The notes: generated by a model not told the origin, from the letters alone. Shown: positions 1 through 5,415, numbered from the stretch's first letter. The stretch is 6,340 bases of DNA from Flavipsychrobacter stenotrophus (GCA_947379685.1 CANCOG010000298.1:1-6340), one strand, 5' to 3'. A program made the numbers and translations.

Positions 1-290
1 TTAGACCAGAATCTGTCACCTGCAACGGTTTCACAAGCAATAGAACTCCCCGATACAAATTCGGTGCAAACAAATGTGGTGATGTAGTTGGGGATCTTAC
101 CCGAAAGAAATGAATCCTGTACAATGATAGTGCCCTTCCCTAATGGTTCGCTATTCAACTTAGTAGAATTTACTTCCTTTCTCCAAAACCGGTCGTTTCG
201 GTAATCGGAAAAATACCCAAAAACGGTGGCGATGTCCTTATTGATGATGGTGGATTGTATAACTGAGACATTCTGCTGCTTGCTGTTCAT
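1..290 (-). CDS. SRPBCC / polyketide cyclase-like protein, C-terminus cut off by the window edge
   Basis: The frame opens at the ATG at 290 (minus) and stays open through 96 codons to the left edge; the TTA at positions 1-3 is not in frame, so there is no stop inside the window. The N-terminal part reads like the START/SRPBCC fold: an opening beta strand (NVSVIQSTIIN), then the helix segment KDIATVFGYFSDYRNDRFWRK (residues 19-39), where FxYxSDYxNxxxW is the typical polyketide-cyclase/dehydrase signature, and then the strand around EPLGKGTIIVQD. These proteins form a helix-grip cavity that binds small hydrophobic ligands; many family members have no known substrate. No signal peptide is seen, so it is probably cytoplasmic. 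No good Shine-Dalgarno precedes the start, which is normal for Bacteroidota. A TAACTTTG element lies about 56 bases upstream. The fold call is fairly sure; the ligand is unknown. Confidence 0.75.
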   Translation of the reverse strand, partial: MNSKQQNVSVIQSTIINKDIATVFGYFSDYRNDRFWRKEVNSTKLNSEPLGKGTIIVQDSFLSGKIPNYITTFVCTEFVSGSSIACETVAGDRFWS

Positions 291-345
291 ATTGAAAGGA
301 AACTTCTTTTAATGTTGAAAGCAATTCATGCTCCCATTACTTACA

Positions 346-353
346 CAAAGTTA
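346..353 (-). promoter_or_regulatory. Candidate Bacteroidota -7 element for the SRPBCC gene
   Basis: The minus strand reads TAACTTTG, a full match to the TAnnTTTG consensus of the Bacteroidota primary sigma factor. It lies about 56 bases before the ATG at 290. No TTG/TTTG -33 element is found at the usual 19-base spacing, so the site would be weak or activator-dependent. Confidence 0.4.
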
Positions 354-360
354 GCTCCGC

Positions 361-385
361 CGGCACATTAATTGGTAGTGTGCCG
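361..385. repeat. 7-bp inverted repeat, possible operator
   Basis: CGGCACA (361-367) and TGTGCCG (379-385) are perfect inverted copies separated by 11 bases. Seen from the minus strand the dyad sits directly behind the TAACTTTG element and covers the space where the -33 region would be, a position suited to a repressor or activator. The half-site spacing (start to start 18 bases) fits two turns of helix. It has no U-tract on either side, so it is unlikely to be a terminator. No regulator gene is visible. Confidence 0.35.
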
Positions 386-445
386 CGCAATAAATCACTG
401 TAAATTAATTTGATCGACGCCTGTAGCCACTCCTCACTACAAACG

Positions 446-475
446 GACAGGCTTCACGGAAAGGTGAAGCCTGTC
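446..475 (-). terminator. Terminator of the beta-helix protein gene
   Basis: GACAGGCTTCAC (446-457) pairs perfectly with GTGAAGCCTGTC (464-475): a 12-bp stem with a 6-base loop, starting 26 bases after the stop codon at 501-503. On the minus strand the hairpin is followed by CGTTTGT, a weak T-tract. It most likely ends transcription of the 605-codon gene and insulates the downstream SRPBCC gene. Confidence 0.75.
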
Positions 476-500
476 ATTCAGTAACAATTATAAAGGGAAG

Positions 501-2318
501 TTATTGCACAATCAATTTCTGAACAGCTTTCTCCCCGTCAGCTTTGTTCAAAATGACAAAATAGATACCGTGCTGAATGGAGCTGATATCGAATACAGCG
601 GGAAAATCTATGACCATCCGTTCTGCCACTATTTTCCCGGCAATATCCGCAATGGTGACATACCCTCCCCGGGTGCCGGTAGATGAGACAGTTATCAGAT
701 TGTTTGCAGGATTAGGGTAAACTGAGAGGTCGGTTTGTACCGCCGTTACAGGACTTACACCCAGCGGAAATGTCGATGAACCGTATTCAAAGGCGCCAAA
801 GTCAATACCAGAGCCAGAGATACGGCTATTGTAGTCATAGTCGTAATAGGTGCTTGTAATGCCGGTTGTGCTTCCCACATTGATACAGGCTGAGGACGCT
901 AATAACCTGAAGTCAGCAGTAAGGGCACTTTCAGTGACATCAGCTGCGTGTGTAGGTGCAACCATACCGGGATTGACGCCAACCAAATTTGTAGTACTAT
1001 CGGCAATCAGGTTTGCCATTTGCACATCCACATCCTGGTACAACGGATAATCAGTAGCATTGTGGTCATAGGTAATATCCTGATTAATAAAGCCGGAAAG
1101 CGTAGGCCCGCTCCAGGTACTGTCACCATTTGTATTGCCATAAATGATGTTGTTTTTTATGATAGAAGGTAAGCCAACGACTTCGTCAAAAAAGTAAATT
1201 CCGGGAGCGCGAGGCGCCTTGTTATTAATAATGTGGTTATTCACAATCACGGCCCCGCCACCTGAAATTTCTATACCTCCACCAACATCACAAGCCTCAT
1301 TATTGGCGATAATATTGTTCTTGATATTGAACTGTGTTGGTTTGGTAGTGTCGTTGTAAATGCATCGGATTCCTCCCCCTCCTTCAACCCAGCTACATCC
1401 AGTAGTTACTGTGTGCTTGTTATTGCAGATAAGGTTACCGGTAATATCTATCTTACCATTGAGGCACAAGATAGCCGCAGTACTGACGCAGGTATTATGG
1501 TGTACCTTGTTAGCACTTATAGTGACATGATTGACGAACGAGGTATAATATTCATAGATTGTTACCACCCCCTCGAATGTAGCCGTATTATCATGCAGGT
1601 CATTATTATTGAGATCGAGTACCGTACCGTAGCCAAACAATATCCTTGGTGCTACATTCTGATAAACATTGTTGTGATTGACTTTTGATGCTCCTCCCAG
1701 AATATTAGAAATATAGAACAAAATATTGGCTGAATAATTGTCATAAATATTGCAATTCGACACCTCGGCAATATCGCCCGGGCCCGACGTTTCTATTGTA
1801 AACAAAAAGGAATGTTCGTACGGAAGAGTATTTTTAAAAAGGTTGCAGTTTTTTACCGAAAGACCTCTGCCTATGCCCAGTGCACATATTCTTGCCGGAG
1901 TAGTAAAATCAGCCTCTCTGAATTTAGTAAATGAGATATTACAGTACTCCAGGGCTGAGCTATCAGGCCCGCTACCGCTGTACTTTTGAAATTGAAGCCC
2001 ATGCCAGCATCCTGATGAGGTTGTGGTATCGGCCCAGCCAGTTGTATCATTTACCGTAAAATTGACGTACTGGGTGCTGGTGCCTTTTGCACGTAAACTT
2101 CCATAAACTTCGAAGCGGTAAGGTCCCATAAATTTAACCTGAACACCGGGATCAATAACCAGCGATTGGTAGGCATCCACTTTTATGTCATTATGGATCT
2201 GGTAAGGCGAACCTGCAAGGGTCCAGTGTCCGGACACTGTGGGGGTTGTAATGCTGGTTGTTGCATTCGCAAAAGTAGCGACACACAGAACCGCAAAAAG
2301 TAATGATAACTTTTTCAT
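501..2318 (-). CDS. Secreted right-handed beta-helix protein with choice-of-anchor Q region and T9SS type A sorting domain
   Basis: This 605-residue protein has a clear Sec signal peptide (MKKLSLLFAVLCVATFANA, residues 1-19). Residues 25-90 form an N-terminal strand-rich cap (LVIDPGVQVKFMGPYRFEVYGSL). Residues about 105-400 carry repeated short strand-turn units with N-rich ladders such as SNCNIYDN, NNNDLHDN, ITGNLICNN and IKNNIIANN, typical of pectate-lyase-like parallel beta-helices (PbH1 repeats). Residues 470-513 (RLLASSACINVGS, then NSRISGSGIDFGAFEYG) match the choice-of-anchor Q pattern. Residues 527-605 are a T9SS type A sorting domain (LSVYPNPANNLITV, DIAGKIV, GIYFVIL, KLIVQ). It should cross the inner membrane by Sec and the outer membrane by T9SS, and be released or anchored at the surface. 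The helix may bind or cleave a polysaccharide, but no catalytic residues can be assigned, so enzyme activity is not claimed. It appears monocistronic, with its own terminator. Confidence 0.9.
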   Translation of the reverse strand: MKKLSLLFAVLCVATFANATTSITTPTVSGHWTLAGSPYQIHNDIKVDAYQSLVIDPGVQVKFMGPYRFEVYGSLRAKGTSTQYVNFTVNDTTGWADTTTSSGCWHGLQFQKYSGSGPDSSALEYCNISFTKFREADFTTPARICALGIGRGLSVKNCNLFKNTLPYEHSFLFTIETSGPGDIAEVSNCNIYDNYSANILFYISNILGGASKVNHNNVYQNVAPRILFGYGTVLDLNNNDLHDNTATFEGVVTIYEYYTSFVNHVTISANKVHHNTCVSTAAILCLNGKIDITGNLICNNKHTVTTGCSWVEGGGGIRCIYNDTTKPTQFNIKNNIIANNEACDVGGGIEISGGGAVIVNNHIINNKAPRAPGIYFFDEVVGLPSIIKNNIIYGNTNGDSTWSGPTLSGFINQDITYDHNATDYPLYQDVDVQMANLIADSTTNLVGVNPGMVAPTHAADVTESALTADFRLLASSACINVGSTTGITSTYYDYDYNSRISGSGIDFGAFEYGSSTFPLGVSPVTAVQTDLSVYPNPANNLITVSSTGTRGGYVTIADIAGKIVAERMVIDFPAVFDISSIQHGIYFVILNKADGEKAVQKLIVQ

Positions 2319-2523
2319 GATAAAGGGTTTTTGAATAAATGTTAAAATCTATTAACGGCAAATACCGTGCCACTTTTGGGGGTGGATAATTGGATTGTTA
2401 CTCTATTAGCCGTCGGAGATTAGACGGAAACGACTAAAAAGGTTATGACCTGCCCGACTAGCAATCAGACATCTCGGAATCAATAATTATACCAGAGTTA
2501 AACGAAACGCCGGGCGATGTTTT
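2319..2523. other. Intergenic region upstream of the beta-helix gene
   Basis: No gene is seen. The region must hold the minus-strand promoter of the beta-helix gene, but no full TAnnTTTG is present; the closest is GGTATTTG at 2377-2370, lacking the correctly placed TA. A 5-bp hairpin CCGTC/GACGG (2410-2414 and 2423-2427) and a short AGGT/ACCT stem followed on the minus strand by TTTTT (near 2440-2450) are the only terminator-like structures after the 168-residue gene. Both are weak. Confidence 0.4.
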
Positions 2524-3030
2524 CTAATGGGCAAAGCGGTAAAAGCCAAAGAAGCCGTTCAGTATTTCCAGCAAATAATATAGTCCTGCGATACTGGTCC
2601 CAATTGCGATCAATGTATTCATTTTGTATTGACGGCGAAACATTCTATCGGCTTCCAGTTCCAGTTCACTTACTCTACGCGCCTCATTTGTGATAAATCG
2701 CTCATCTTCCAGTAATTTACCGTAGCTGCCTTGTTTTTGCAAATCCTTACCCCTCACTATTGTAAGTTGCAAGTTTTCCCCCTTTTGCATTGCGAGGCCA
2801 TTTTCTGTTAAGAATTTGGCCAATGATTTTGACATATCAACTCCGCCCCAAACTTCCTCAAACTCGGGGTTGTCTACAAACAGCTTTCTATATTCCTCAG
2901 GTGGAATATTTTCAATGATCTTTCGCAGATTGAACTCTCCCCGCTCAGGGATTTTGTCTTGTTGCAGTAAGTAATTCAGAAGTTTGATCCGCCTGTCGTC
3001 CAGAATATTTGTTTCTACAGCATTTTCCAT
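2524..3030 (-). CDS. Hypothetical protein with C-terminal transmembrane helix (168 aa)
   Basis: I do not recognise this family. Residues 1-90 are soluble and mixed helical/strand; the stretch RRIKLLNYLLQQDKIPERGEF (residues 13-33) and the following KSLAKFLTENGLAMQKGENLQLTIV resemble the helix-turn-helix-wing layout of small winged-helix folds, but this is impression only. Residues 106-135 are rich in Glu, Arg and Leu (EARRVSELELEADRMFRRQ) and could form a short coiled coil. Residues 139-165 are one hydrophobic segment (LIAIGTSIAGLYYLLEIL, then GFFGF), so the protein is probably C-tail anchored in the inner membrane, with the basic RRQYK on the cytoplasmic side. It is last of three closely spaced genes, 32 bases after its neighbour, and probably co-transcribed. 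Confidence 0.75.
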   Translation of the reverse strand: MENAVETNILDDRRIKLLNYLLQQDKIPERGEFNLRKIIENIPPEEYRKLFVDNPEFEEVWGGVDMSKSLAKFLTENGLAMQKGENLQLTIVRGKDLQKQGSYGKLLEDERFITNEARRVSELELEADRMFRRQYKMNTLIAIGTSIAGLYYLLEILNGFFGFYRFAH

Positions 3031-3062
3031 AAGAAGCGTGTCTTTTGAAATTTATTGGATAC

Positions 3063-3353
3063 TCATTTTTCAAGTGCGAAGTACTTGAAAAGATTGCGGG
3101 CAATCGTTTTACAATTTTCGGCATATTGGCTAAGCGTACAGCCTAAGCACTTCAGCGTAATGGGTAAAAAATTATCTTCCTTCTTGATTAAATCTATGCG
3201 GATAATTGTGTCCTCCGTTACATGGTCATCCCCGCTCAGATCATCAAAAGTGATTAATGCGAATTCAGGATCGGTTCCCAGAAAAAAGGACCCGATTTCC
3301 ATCATTCCTTCATGAGTTTTAATGCTGATTTCAATATAATAGTTACTGTCCAT
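3063..3353 (-). CDS. Hypothetical small soluble protein (96 aa)
   Basis: No family is recognised. The protein opens with a beta strand (YYIEISIKT), continues with an acidic middle (TFDDLSGDDHVTEDTIIRIDLIKKED, residues 35-60) and ends with a region containing three cysteines (CLGCTLSQYAENC, residues 69-81) and a basic helix (KTIARNLFKYFALEK). There is no signal peptide or membrane segment, so it should be cytoplasmic. C69 and C72 form a CxxC pair with C81 nearby, which might bind metal or be redox active, but only three Cys are present. It starts 21 bases after the lipoprotein stop and ends 32 bases before the membrane protein start, so it is the middle gene of a compact operon. It reads as real because its coding frame fits the tight spacing on both sides. 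Confidence 0.7.
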   Translation of the reverse strand: MDSNYYIEISIKTHEGMMEIGSFFLGTDPEFALITFDDLSGDDHVTEDTIIRIDLIKKEDNFLPITLKCLGCTLSQYAENCKTIARNLFKYFALEK

Positions 3354-3374
3354 TACCGATGTTATGATGCCGTG

Positions 3375-3854
3375 CTACATTTTTGGATTTGCAAAAAGCC
3401 CATGATGCTTTTCAGTTAAGAATAAATTCCTCAGCGTGTCCATTTTACTCATTATTTCTTTCATGTCGAAATTGTGGCTTTCCCATTTTTCCGGAAGAAA
3501 ATCCGGGGTAATGAAATCATGGAAATACAAACTGTCGTTCCAGTCTGCGTTACCAAAACTCCCCGGAAAAAATGATGGGAATCCGGCAACGAATTGCTTG
3601 TTGAAAATATTCATAAGGCTATCGGCATCGGCCAGTTGCTGCCCACCCTTGTTCGAATATGACCACGAATATGTTGAGTCATATCGCATAAGATTCCCGT
3701 TGCTATCGTACTGTTTGTTAACCTTCCAGGTGGCCTGGGGTTTATTTTGGTCTGTCTCAGCATTAGTGAATTTATCTTTATTGTCTCTTTTAATTTGCGC
3801 ATCGCAGCCAGTAATACATAACAACAGAAAGAAAGCAAAAAATGTCCTTTTCAT
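3375..3854 (-). CDS. Lipoprotein of unknown function (159 aa)
   Basis: The longest frame starts at 3887 (MANCKPLNRSI...), but the start chosen here is the internal ATG at 3854. It places MKRTFFAFFLLLCITGC at the true N-terminus, a lipoprotein signal peptide with lipobox ITGC and lipidated Cys17. The mature part has a Tyr/Ser-rich segment of the kind VNKQYDSNGNLMRYDSTYSW (residues 44-63), an aromatic and Gly-rich segment (FVAGFPSFFPGSF) and an acidic helical C-terminus (MKEIMSKMDTLRNLFL). No enzyme motif is seen. It should sit in the inner or outer membrane leaflet facing the periplasm. It heads the group with the 96- and 168-residue genes, while hsp20 lies 102 bases upstream beyond a hairpin. 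The role is unknown; an envelope-stress role is only a guess from hsp20 proximity. Confidence 0.8.
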   Translation of the reverse strand: MKRTFFAFFLLLCITGCDAQIKRDNKDKFTNAETDQNKPQATWKVNKQYDSNGNLMRYDSTYSWSYSNKGGQQLADADSLMNIFNKQFVAGFPSFFPGSFGNADWNDSLYFHDFITPDFLPEKWESHNFDMKEIMSKMDTLRNLFLTEKHHGLFANPKM

Positions 3855-3902
3855 AATTGATCTGTTTAACGGTTTACAATTGGCCATAGATTTTACATTG
3901 AA

Positions 3903-3928
3903 CAGGCGGCGTATTGCTACACCGCCTG
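3903..3928 (-). terminator. Hairpin between hsp20 and the lipoprotein operon
   Basis: CAGGCGG (3903-3909) pairs with CCGCCTG (3922-3928); after one C/A mismatch the stem continues with GTA/TAC and closes on a TTGC loop. It lies 28 bases after the hsp20 stop. On the minus strand the sequence after the stem is TTCAATG, with no U-tract, so it is a weak terminator or an mRNA-stabilising or processing hairpin rather than a strong intrinsic terminator. Confidence 0.5.
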
Positions 3929-3956
3929 AACATTCAGGTCAAATCCTCCCGGGTCC

Positions 3957-4439
3957 TTACTTGATCTCAATTGTGCGGGAAAGCGCCTGGGCACCTTCTG
4001 TTTTCGGCAAACTCAAGTGGAGAATACCATCAGTATATTTCGCACTTATGCTGCCTGCGTCAATGGCATCATCAAGATTAAAGCTACGGCTGAATGACCT
4101 TTTTTGGTACTCCTTTCGCAGCCAACCTTTTTCTTTAGCTTCATGGCTTTGGCTTTGTTCTTCACTGTGCTCAAAACTTACAGTGAGCAGTTCCTTTTGC
4201 AGATTAATTTTGAAATCTTCTTTTTTGAGCCCCGGAGCTACCAACTCCAATTCAAAACTCTTGTCTGTTTCCCTCACGTTTACAGGGACATTTACATTTT
4301 GGGATACATTGCTAAAACCCCAAAAATCGTCATCAAATAAGCGGTTTACGTTGTTCTGGAAGATCTTATCGACCAGACCGCTGAAAGTTGATGCTGGCAT
4401 GTTGCCATTTCCGTTTGTTCTTTTCATTAGCGTGTTCAT
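3957..4439 (-). CDS. Small heat-shock protein, Hsp20/alpha-crystallin family
   Basis: This 160-residue protein matches the usual sHsp length. Residues 1-50 are a variable N-terminal arm with the aromatic segment LFDDDFWGF. The alpha-crystallin domain runs from about residue 51 (VPVNVRETDKSFELELVAPG) to 146, and contains the family hallmark AKYTDGILHLSLPK (residues 133-146; A-x-x-x-D/N-G-x-L). The tail ends in an I-x-I motif (IEI, residues 157-159) that docks into neighbouring dimers during oligomer assembly. The family is an ATP-independent cytoplasmic holdase that keeps unfolding proteins soluble for DnaK/ClpB refolding. The start at 4439 is preferred over Met5 because an AGGAGG lies 5 bases before it. 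No CIRCE element is visible upstream. Downstream, the hairpin at 3903-3928 separates it from the lipoprotein gene. Confidence 0.95.
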   Translation of the reverse strand: MNTLMKRTNGNGNMPASTFSGLVDKIFQNNVNRLFDDDFWGFSNVSQNVNVPVNVRETDKSFELELVAPGLKKEDFKINLQKELLTVSFEHSEEQSQSHEAKEKGWLRKEYQKRSFSRSFNLDDAIDAGSISAKYTDGILHLSLPKTEGAQALSRTIEIK

Positions 4440-4444
4440 GTTTT

Positions 4445-4450
4445 CCTCCT
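4445..4450 (-). promoter_or_regulatory. Consensus Shine-Dalgarno of hsp20
   Basis: The minus strand reads AAAAAAAAGGAGGAAAAC before the ATG: AGGAGG with 5-base spacing, embedded in an A-rich, unstructured leader. This is the only full consensus Shine-Dalgarno before a gene in the window and fixes the start at 4439. It suggests strong, rapid translation of this stress gene in a phylum that usually lacks Shine-Dalgarno sites. Confidence 0.85.
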
Positions 4451-4744
4451 TTTTTTTGAATAGAATAACTGCAAACAGAATGCCAGGCCAAAAAAGCGCG
4501 TATTTGACCGGGAAATCTGAAAAATTTTCACAACCGGCTATGACAAATTGAGATATAGAATGACACTTAACAATATTTTAATACATTTGGTCGCGTATTG
4601 GTCGGATCAAATATAAAACCATGGGCGGGATGATGATTTATGGGTTGTGAACTGCCAATGCGCATTATCAAAACGGGAAATCTATAAGGTGCGTGGGATC
4701 TCTATTAAGGCCGACTGTCAGGGAAGATCAAAAGTATGCAGCAC
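4451..4744. other. Intergenic region upstream of hsp20
   Basis: No gene or convincing small frame is seen. It contains the candidate hsp20 promoters (TCAATTTG at 4551-4544 and TATATTTG at 4615-4608 on the minus strand), a plus-strand TACATTTG at 4582-4589 with no gene after it, a 10-bp perfect palindrome AATGCGCATT at 4657-4666, and a minus-strand TACTTTTG at 4736-4729. Any of the -7-like motifs could be chance in AT-rich DNA. Confidence 0.4.
4544..4574 (-). promoter_or_regulatory. Candidate hsp20 promoter
   Basis: On the minus strand ATTG (4574-4571) is followed after exactly 19 bases by TCAATTTG (4551-4544), which matches TAnnTTTG at all but one defined position. This is the Bacteroidota -33/-7 spacing and would give a leader of roughly 100 bases before the hsp20 ATG. 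An alternative is the perfect TATATTTG at 4615-4608, which has no -33 match. The choice between them is open. Confidence 0.35.
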
Positions 4745-4778
4745 AAAAAAGGCCGCCCCTGAATAAACCGGAACGACC
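4745..4778 (-). terminator. Intrinsic terminator of the 56-residue membrane protein gene
   Basis: Read on the minus strand, GGTCGTTCC (4778-4770) pairs with GGGGCGGCC (4759-4751) in a 9-bp stem that includes three G-U pairs, with a 10-base loop. It is followed at once by TTTTTT (4750-4745). It begins 25 bases after the stop codon, which supports the small frame being a real transcribed gene. Confidence 0.75.
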
Positions 4779-4803
4779 CAAAGCTATTAATATTAATAAA
4801 ATA

Positions 4804-4974
4804 CTACCTCCTGAAAATCCGGAACAACATAACAATGATACCGATCAGGAATACGAATAAAGAGATCCGGTTCATGCCATGCATCATTTTTGTATTCACA
4901 TCTCTTGGGGCTTCGGGATTGCGCTTACGGACGTAGAAGTAAGTAAGCACTTGCTGCCAAATACCTTCTTTCAT
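4804..4974 (-). CDS. Small single-pass membrane protein (56 aa), DUF6728-like
   Basis: The frame ATG 4974 to TAG 4804 encodes 56 residues. Residues 1-20 are amphipathic and basic (MKEGIWQQVLTYFYVRKRNP), residues 21-37 polar (EAPRDVNTKMMHGMNRI), and residues 38-51 a hydrophobic helix (SLFVFLIGIIVMLF) followed by a basic RIFRR tail. This layout, with the MMHGMNRIS stretch before the helix, resembles from memory the short DUF6728 family of Bacteroidota; no function is known to me. It is probably an inner-membrane protein. Reality is supported by the intrinsic terminator just downstream and by a TAACTTTA element (one mismatch to TAnnTTTG) about 20 bases upstream of the ATG. It is divergent from the tRNA-Ala gene and shares its promoter region. 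Confidence 0.75.
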   Translation of the reverse strand: MKEGIWQQVLTYFYVRKRNPEAPRDVNTKMMHGMNRISLFVFLIGIIVMLFRIFRR

Positions 4975-5022
4975 GGTTTTTATGTCTTTTTTATAAAGTT
5001 AAGAAAGTTTTGCCGATTTAGC

Positions 5023-5030
5023 TATATTTG
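5023..5030 (+). promoter_or_regulatory. -7 element of the tRNA-Ala promoter
   Basis: TATATTTG is a full match to TAnnTTTG and ends 12 bases before the tRNA 5' end, so transcription would begin a few bases upstream of the mature tRNA. A clear TTG at -33 is lacking; GTTAAG (4998-5003) is the nearest candidate. Confidence 0.55.
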
Positions 5031-5042
5031 CAGCCCGGTTGA

Positions 5043-5095
<53 letters not shown>

Positions 5096-5116
<21 letters not shown>

Positions 5117-5284
5117 CAAGCTTTAAATAAAGGGTTTCAGCGAAAGCTGGAACCTTTTGTTTTTTTGTCTGGTTTAAATATTTTGAAACTAAATATTGAA
5201 TGGTTGGTTAGCTCAACTGGCTAGAGCGTTTGCGCGCCCCGAATGCGTTCAGGGACGAGGCCATCAGTTCGACTCCGTTATCCT
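5096..5284 (+). repeat. 18-bp direct repeat in the tRNA 3' halves
   Basis: GTTCGACTCCGTTATCCT occurs at 5096-5113 (T-arm and acceptor of tRNA-Ala) and again at 5267-5284 (decayed tRNA unit). A second shared block, TTAGCTCA(G/A)CTGGCTAGAGCG, lies at 5049-5069 and 5208-5228. The pairs show that a whole tRNA was duplicated, although a 3' tRNA repeat is also the form that attachment sites take. Confidence 0.8.
5129..5166 (+). terminator. Strong intrinsic terminator after tRNA-Ala
   Basis: AAAGGGTTTCAGC (5129-5141) pairs over 13 positions (two G-U) with GCTGGAACCTTTT (5146-5158), closed by a GAAA tetraloop (5142-5145) and followed by GTTTTTTT. It starts 12 bases after the tRNA end. Strong stem, stable GNRA loop and U-tract make this a confident call. 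Confidence 0.92.
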
Positions 5285-5287
5285 GCA
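5202..5287 (+). pseudogene. Decayed tRNA copy with enlarged anticodon arm
   Basis: The 5' part (GGTTGGTTA, GCTC, AACTGGCTA, GAGC) and the 3' part (AGGCC, ATCAG, TTCGACT, CCGTT, ATCCTGCA) follow tRNA-Ala closely, so it is homologous to the gene 159 bases upstream. The part between G5228 and the variable region is 29 bases (5229-5257) instead of 17, and no standard 5-bp stem with 7-base loop can be drawn in it. The acceptor strands no longer pair (GGTTGGT against ATCCTGC has only about four pairs), and the T-stem gains an A-C mismatch. It is therefore most likely a non-functional tRNA relic. A structured RNA with a new role cannot be excluded. Confidence 0.7.
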
Positions 5288-5289
5288 CT

Positions 5290-5315
5290 AAAGTTCCGAG
5301 AAAGCGGGGCCTTTT
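5290..5315 (+). terminator. Terminator-like hairpin after the decayed tRNA
   Basis: AAAGTTCCG (5290-5298) pairs with CGGGG-C-CTTT (5305-5314) with a bulged C5310 and two G-U pairs around a 6-base AGAAAG loop, ending in TTTTG. The loop and flanks resemble the terminator of the intact tRNA (AAAG...GAAAG...CCTTTT), so it probably descends from the same tRNA-terminator unit. It is weaker and has only a four-T tail. Confidence 0.5.
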
Positions 5316-5320
5316 GATGT

Positions 5321-5388
5321 AAGGCAGCTCGCCAAAGGGTCCGAAAGTCTTCGGGAAGACTATCTGTTCGACTCAGTTTATTTCTTCA
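5321..5388 (+). pseudogene. Third, strongly decayed tRNA-like unit
   Basis: The T-arm is recognisable: ATCTG (5362-5366), the TTCGACT loop (5367-5373), CAGTT (5374-5378). The fourth stem pair is changed from G-C to T-A by a compensatory double change relative to tRNA-Ala, and the same T-T mismatch is kept. The tail ...TTCACTAAA matches the end of the previous unit (GCACTAAA). Upstream only AGCTC (5326-5330) recalls a D-arm, and no anticodon arm or acceptor stem can be drawn. In their place is a strong AGTCTT/AAGACT hairpin with CGGG loop (5346-5361). The boundaries are approximate. Confidence 0.5.
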
Positions 5389-5415
5389 CTAAATCTGTTT
5401 TTGACGTCTGCTTTA

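Noticed and set aside
1..3. TTA at the left edge as a stop codon of the SRPBCC gene
   Set aside because: The reading frame from 290 puts codon boundaries at 5-3 and 2-1, so this triplet is out of frame and the gene continues beyond the window.
1413..1688. Plus-strand 91-codon frame inside the beta-helix gene
   Set aside because: Antisense shadow produced by the repeated strand-turn coding pattern; no independent support.
3855..3887. Eleven-residue N-terminal extension of the lipoprotein (start at 3887)
   Set aside because: It would place polar residues before the signal peptide; the internal ATG at 3854 gives a standard lipoprotein signal.
3436..4551. Plus-strand open frame of 371 codons across hsp20 and the lipoprotein gene
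   Set aside because: It lies wholly antisense to two well-supported genes. Its product is Ser/Phe/Leu-rich without domain logic and it crosses the terminator hairpin, so it is a shadow frame.
4785..4798. 14-bp palindrome TATTAATATTAATA
   Set aside because: Low-complexity AT sequence between a stop codon and a terminator; symmetry is easily produced by chance here.
5202..5287. Second functional tRNA gene
   Set aside because: The acceptor stem does not pair, the T-stem has two mismatches and no normal anticodon arm forms.
5202..5287. tRNA interrupted by a group I intron
   Set aside because: The extra length is only about 12 bases, far too short for a group I intron.
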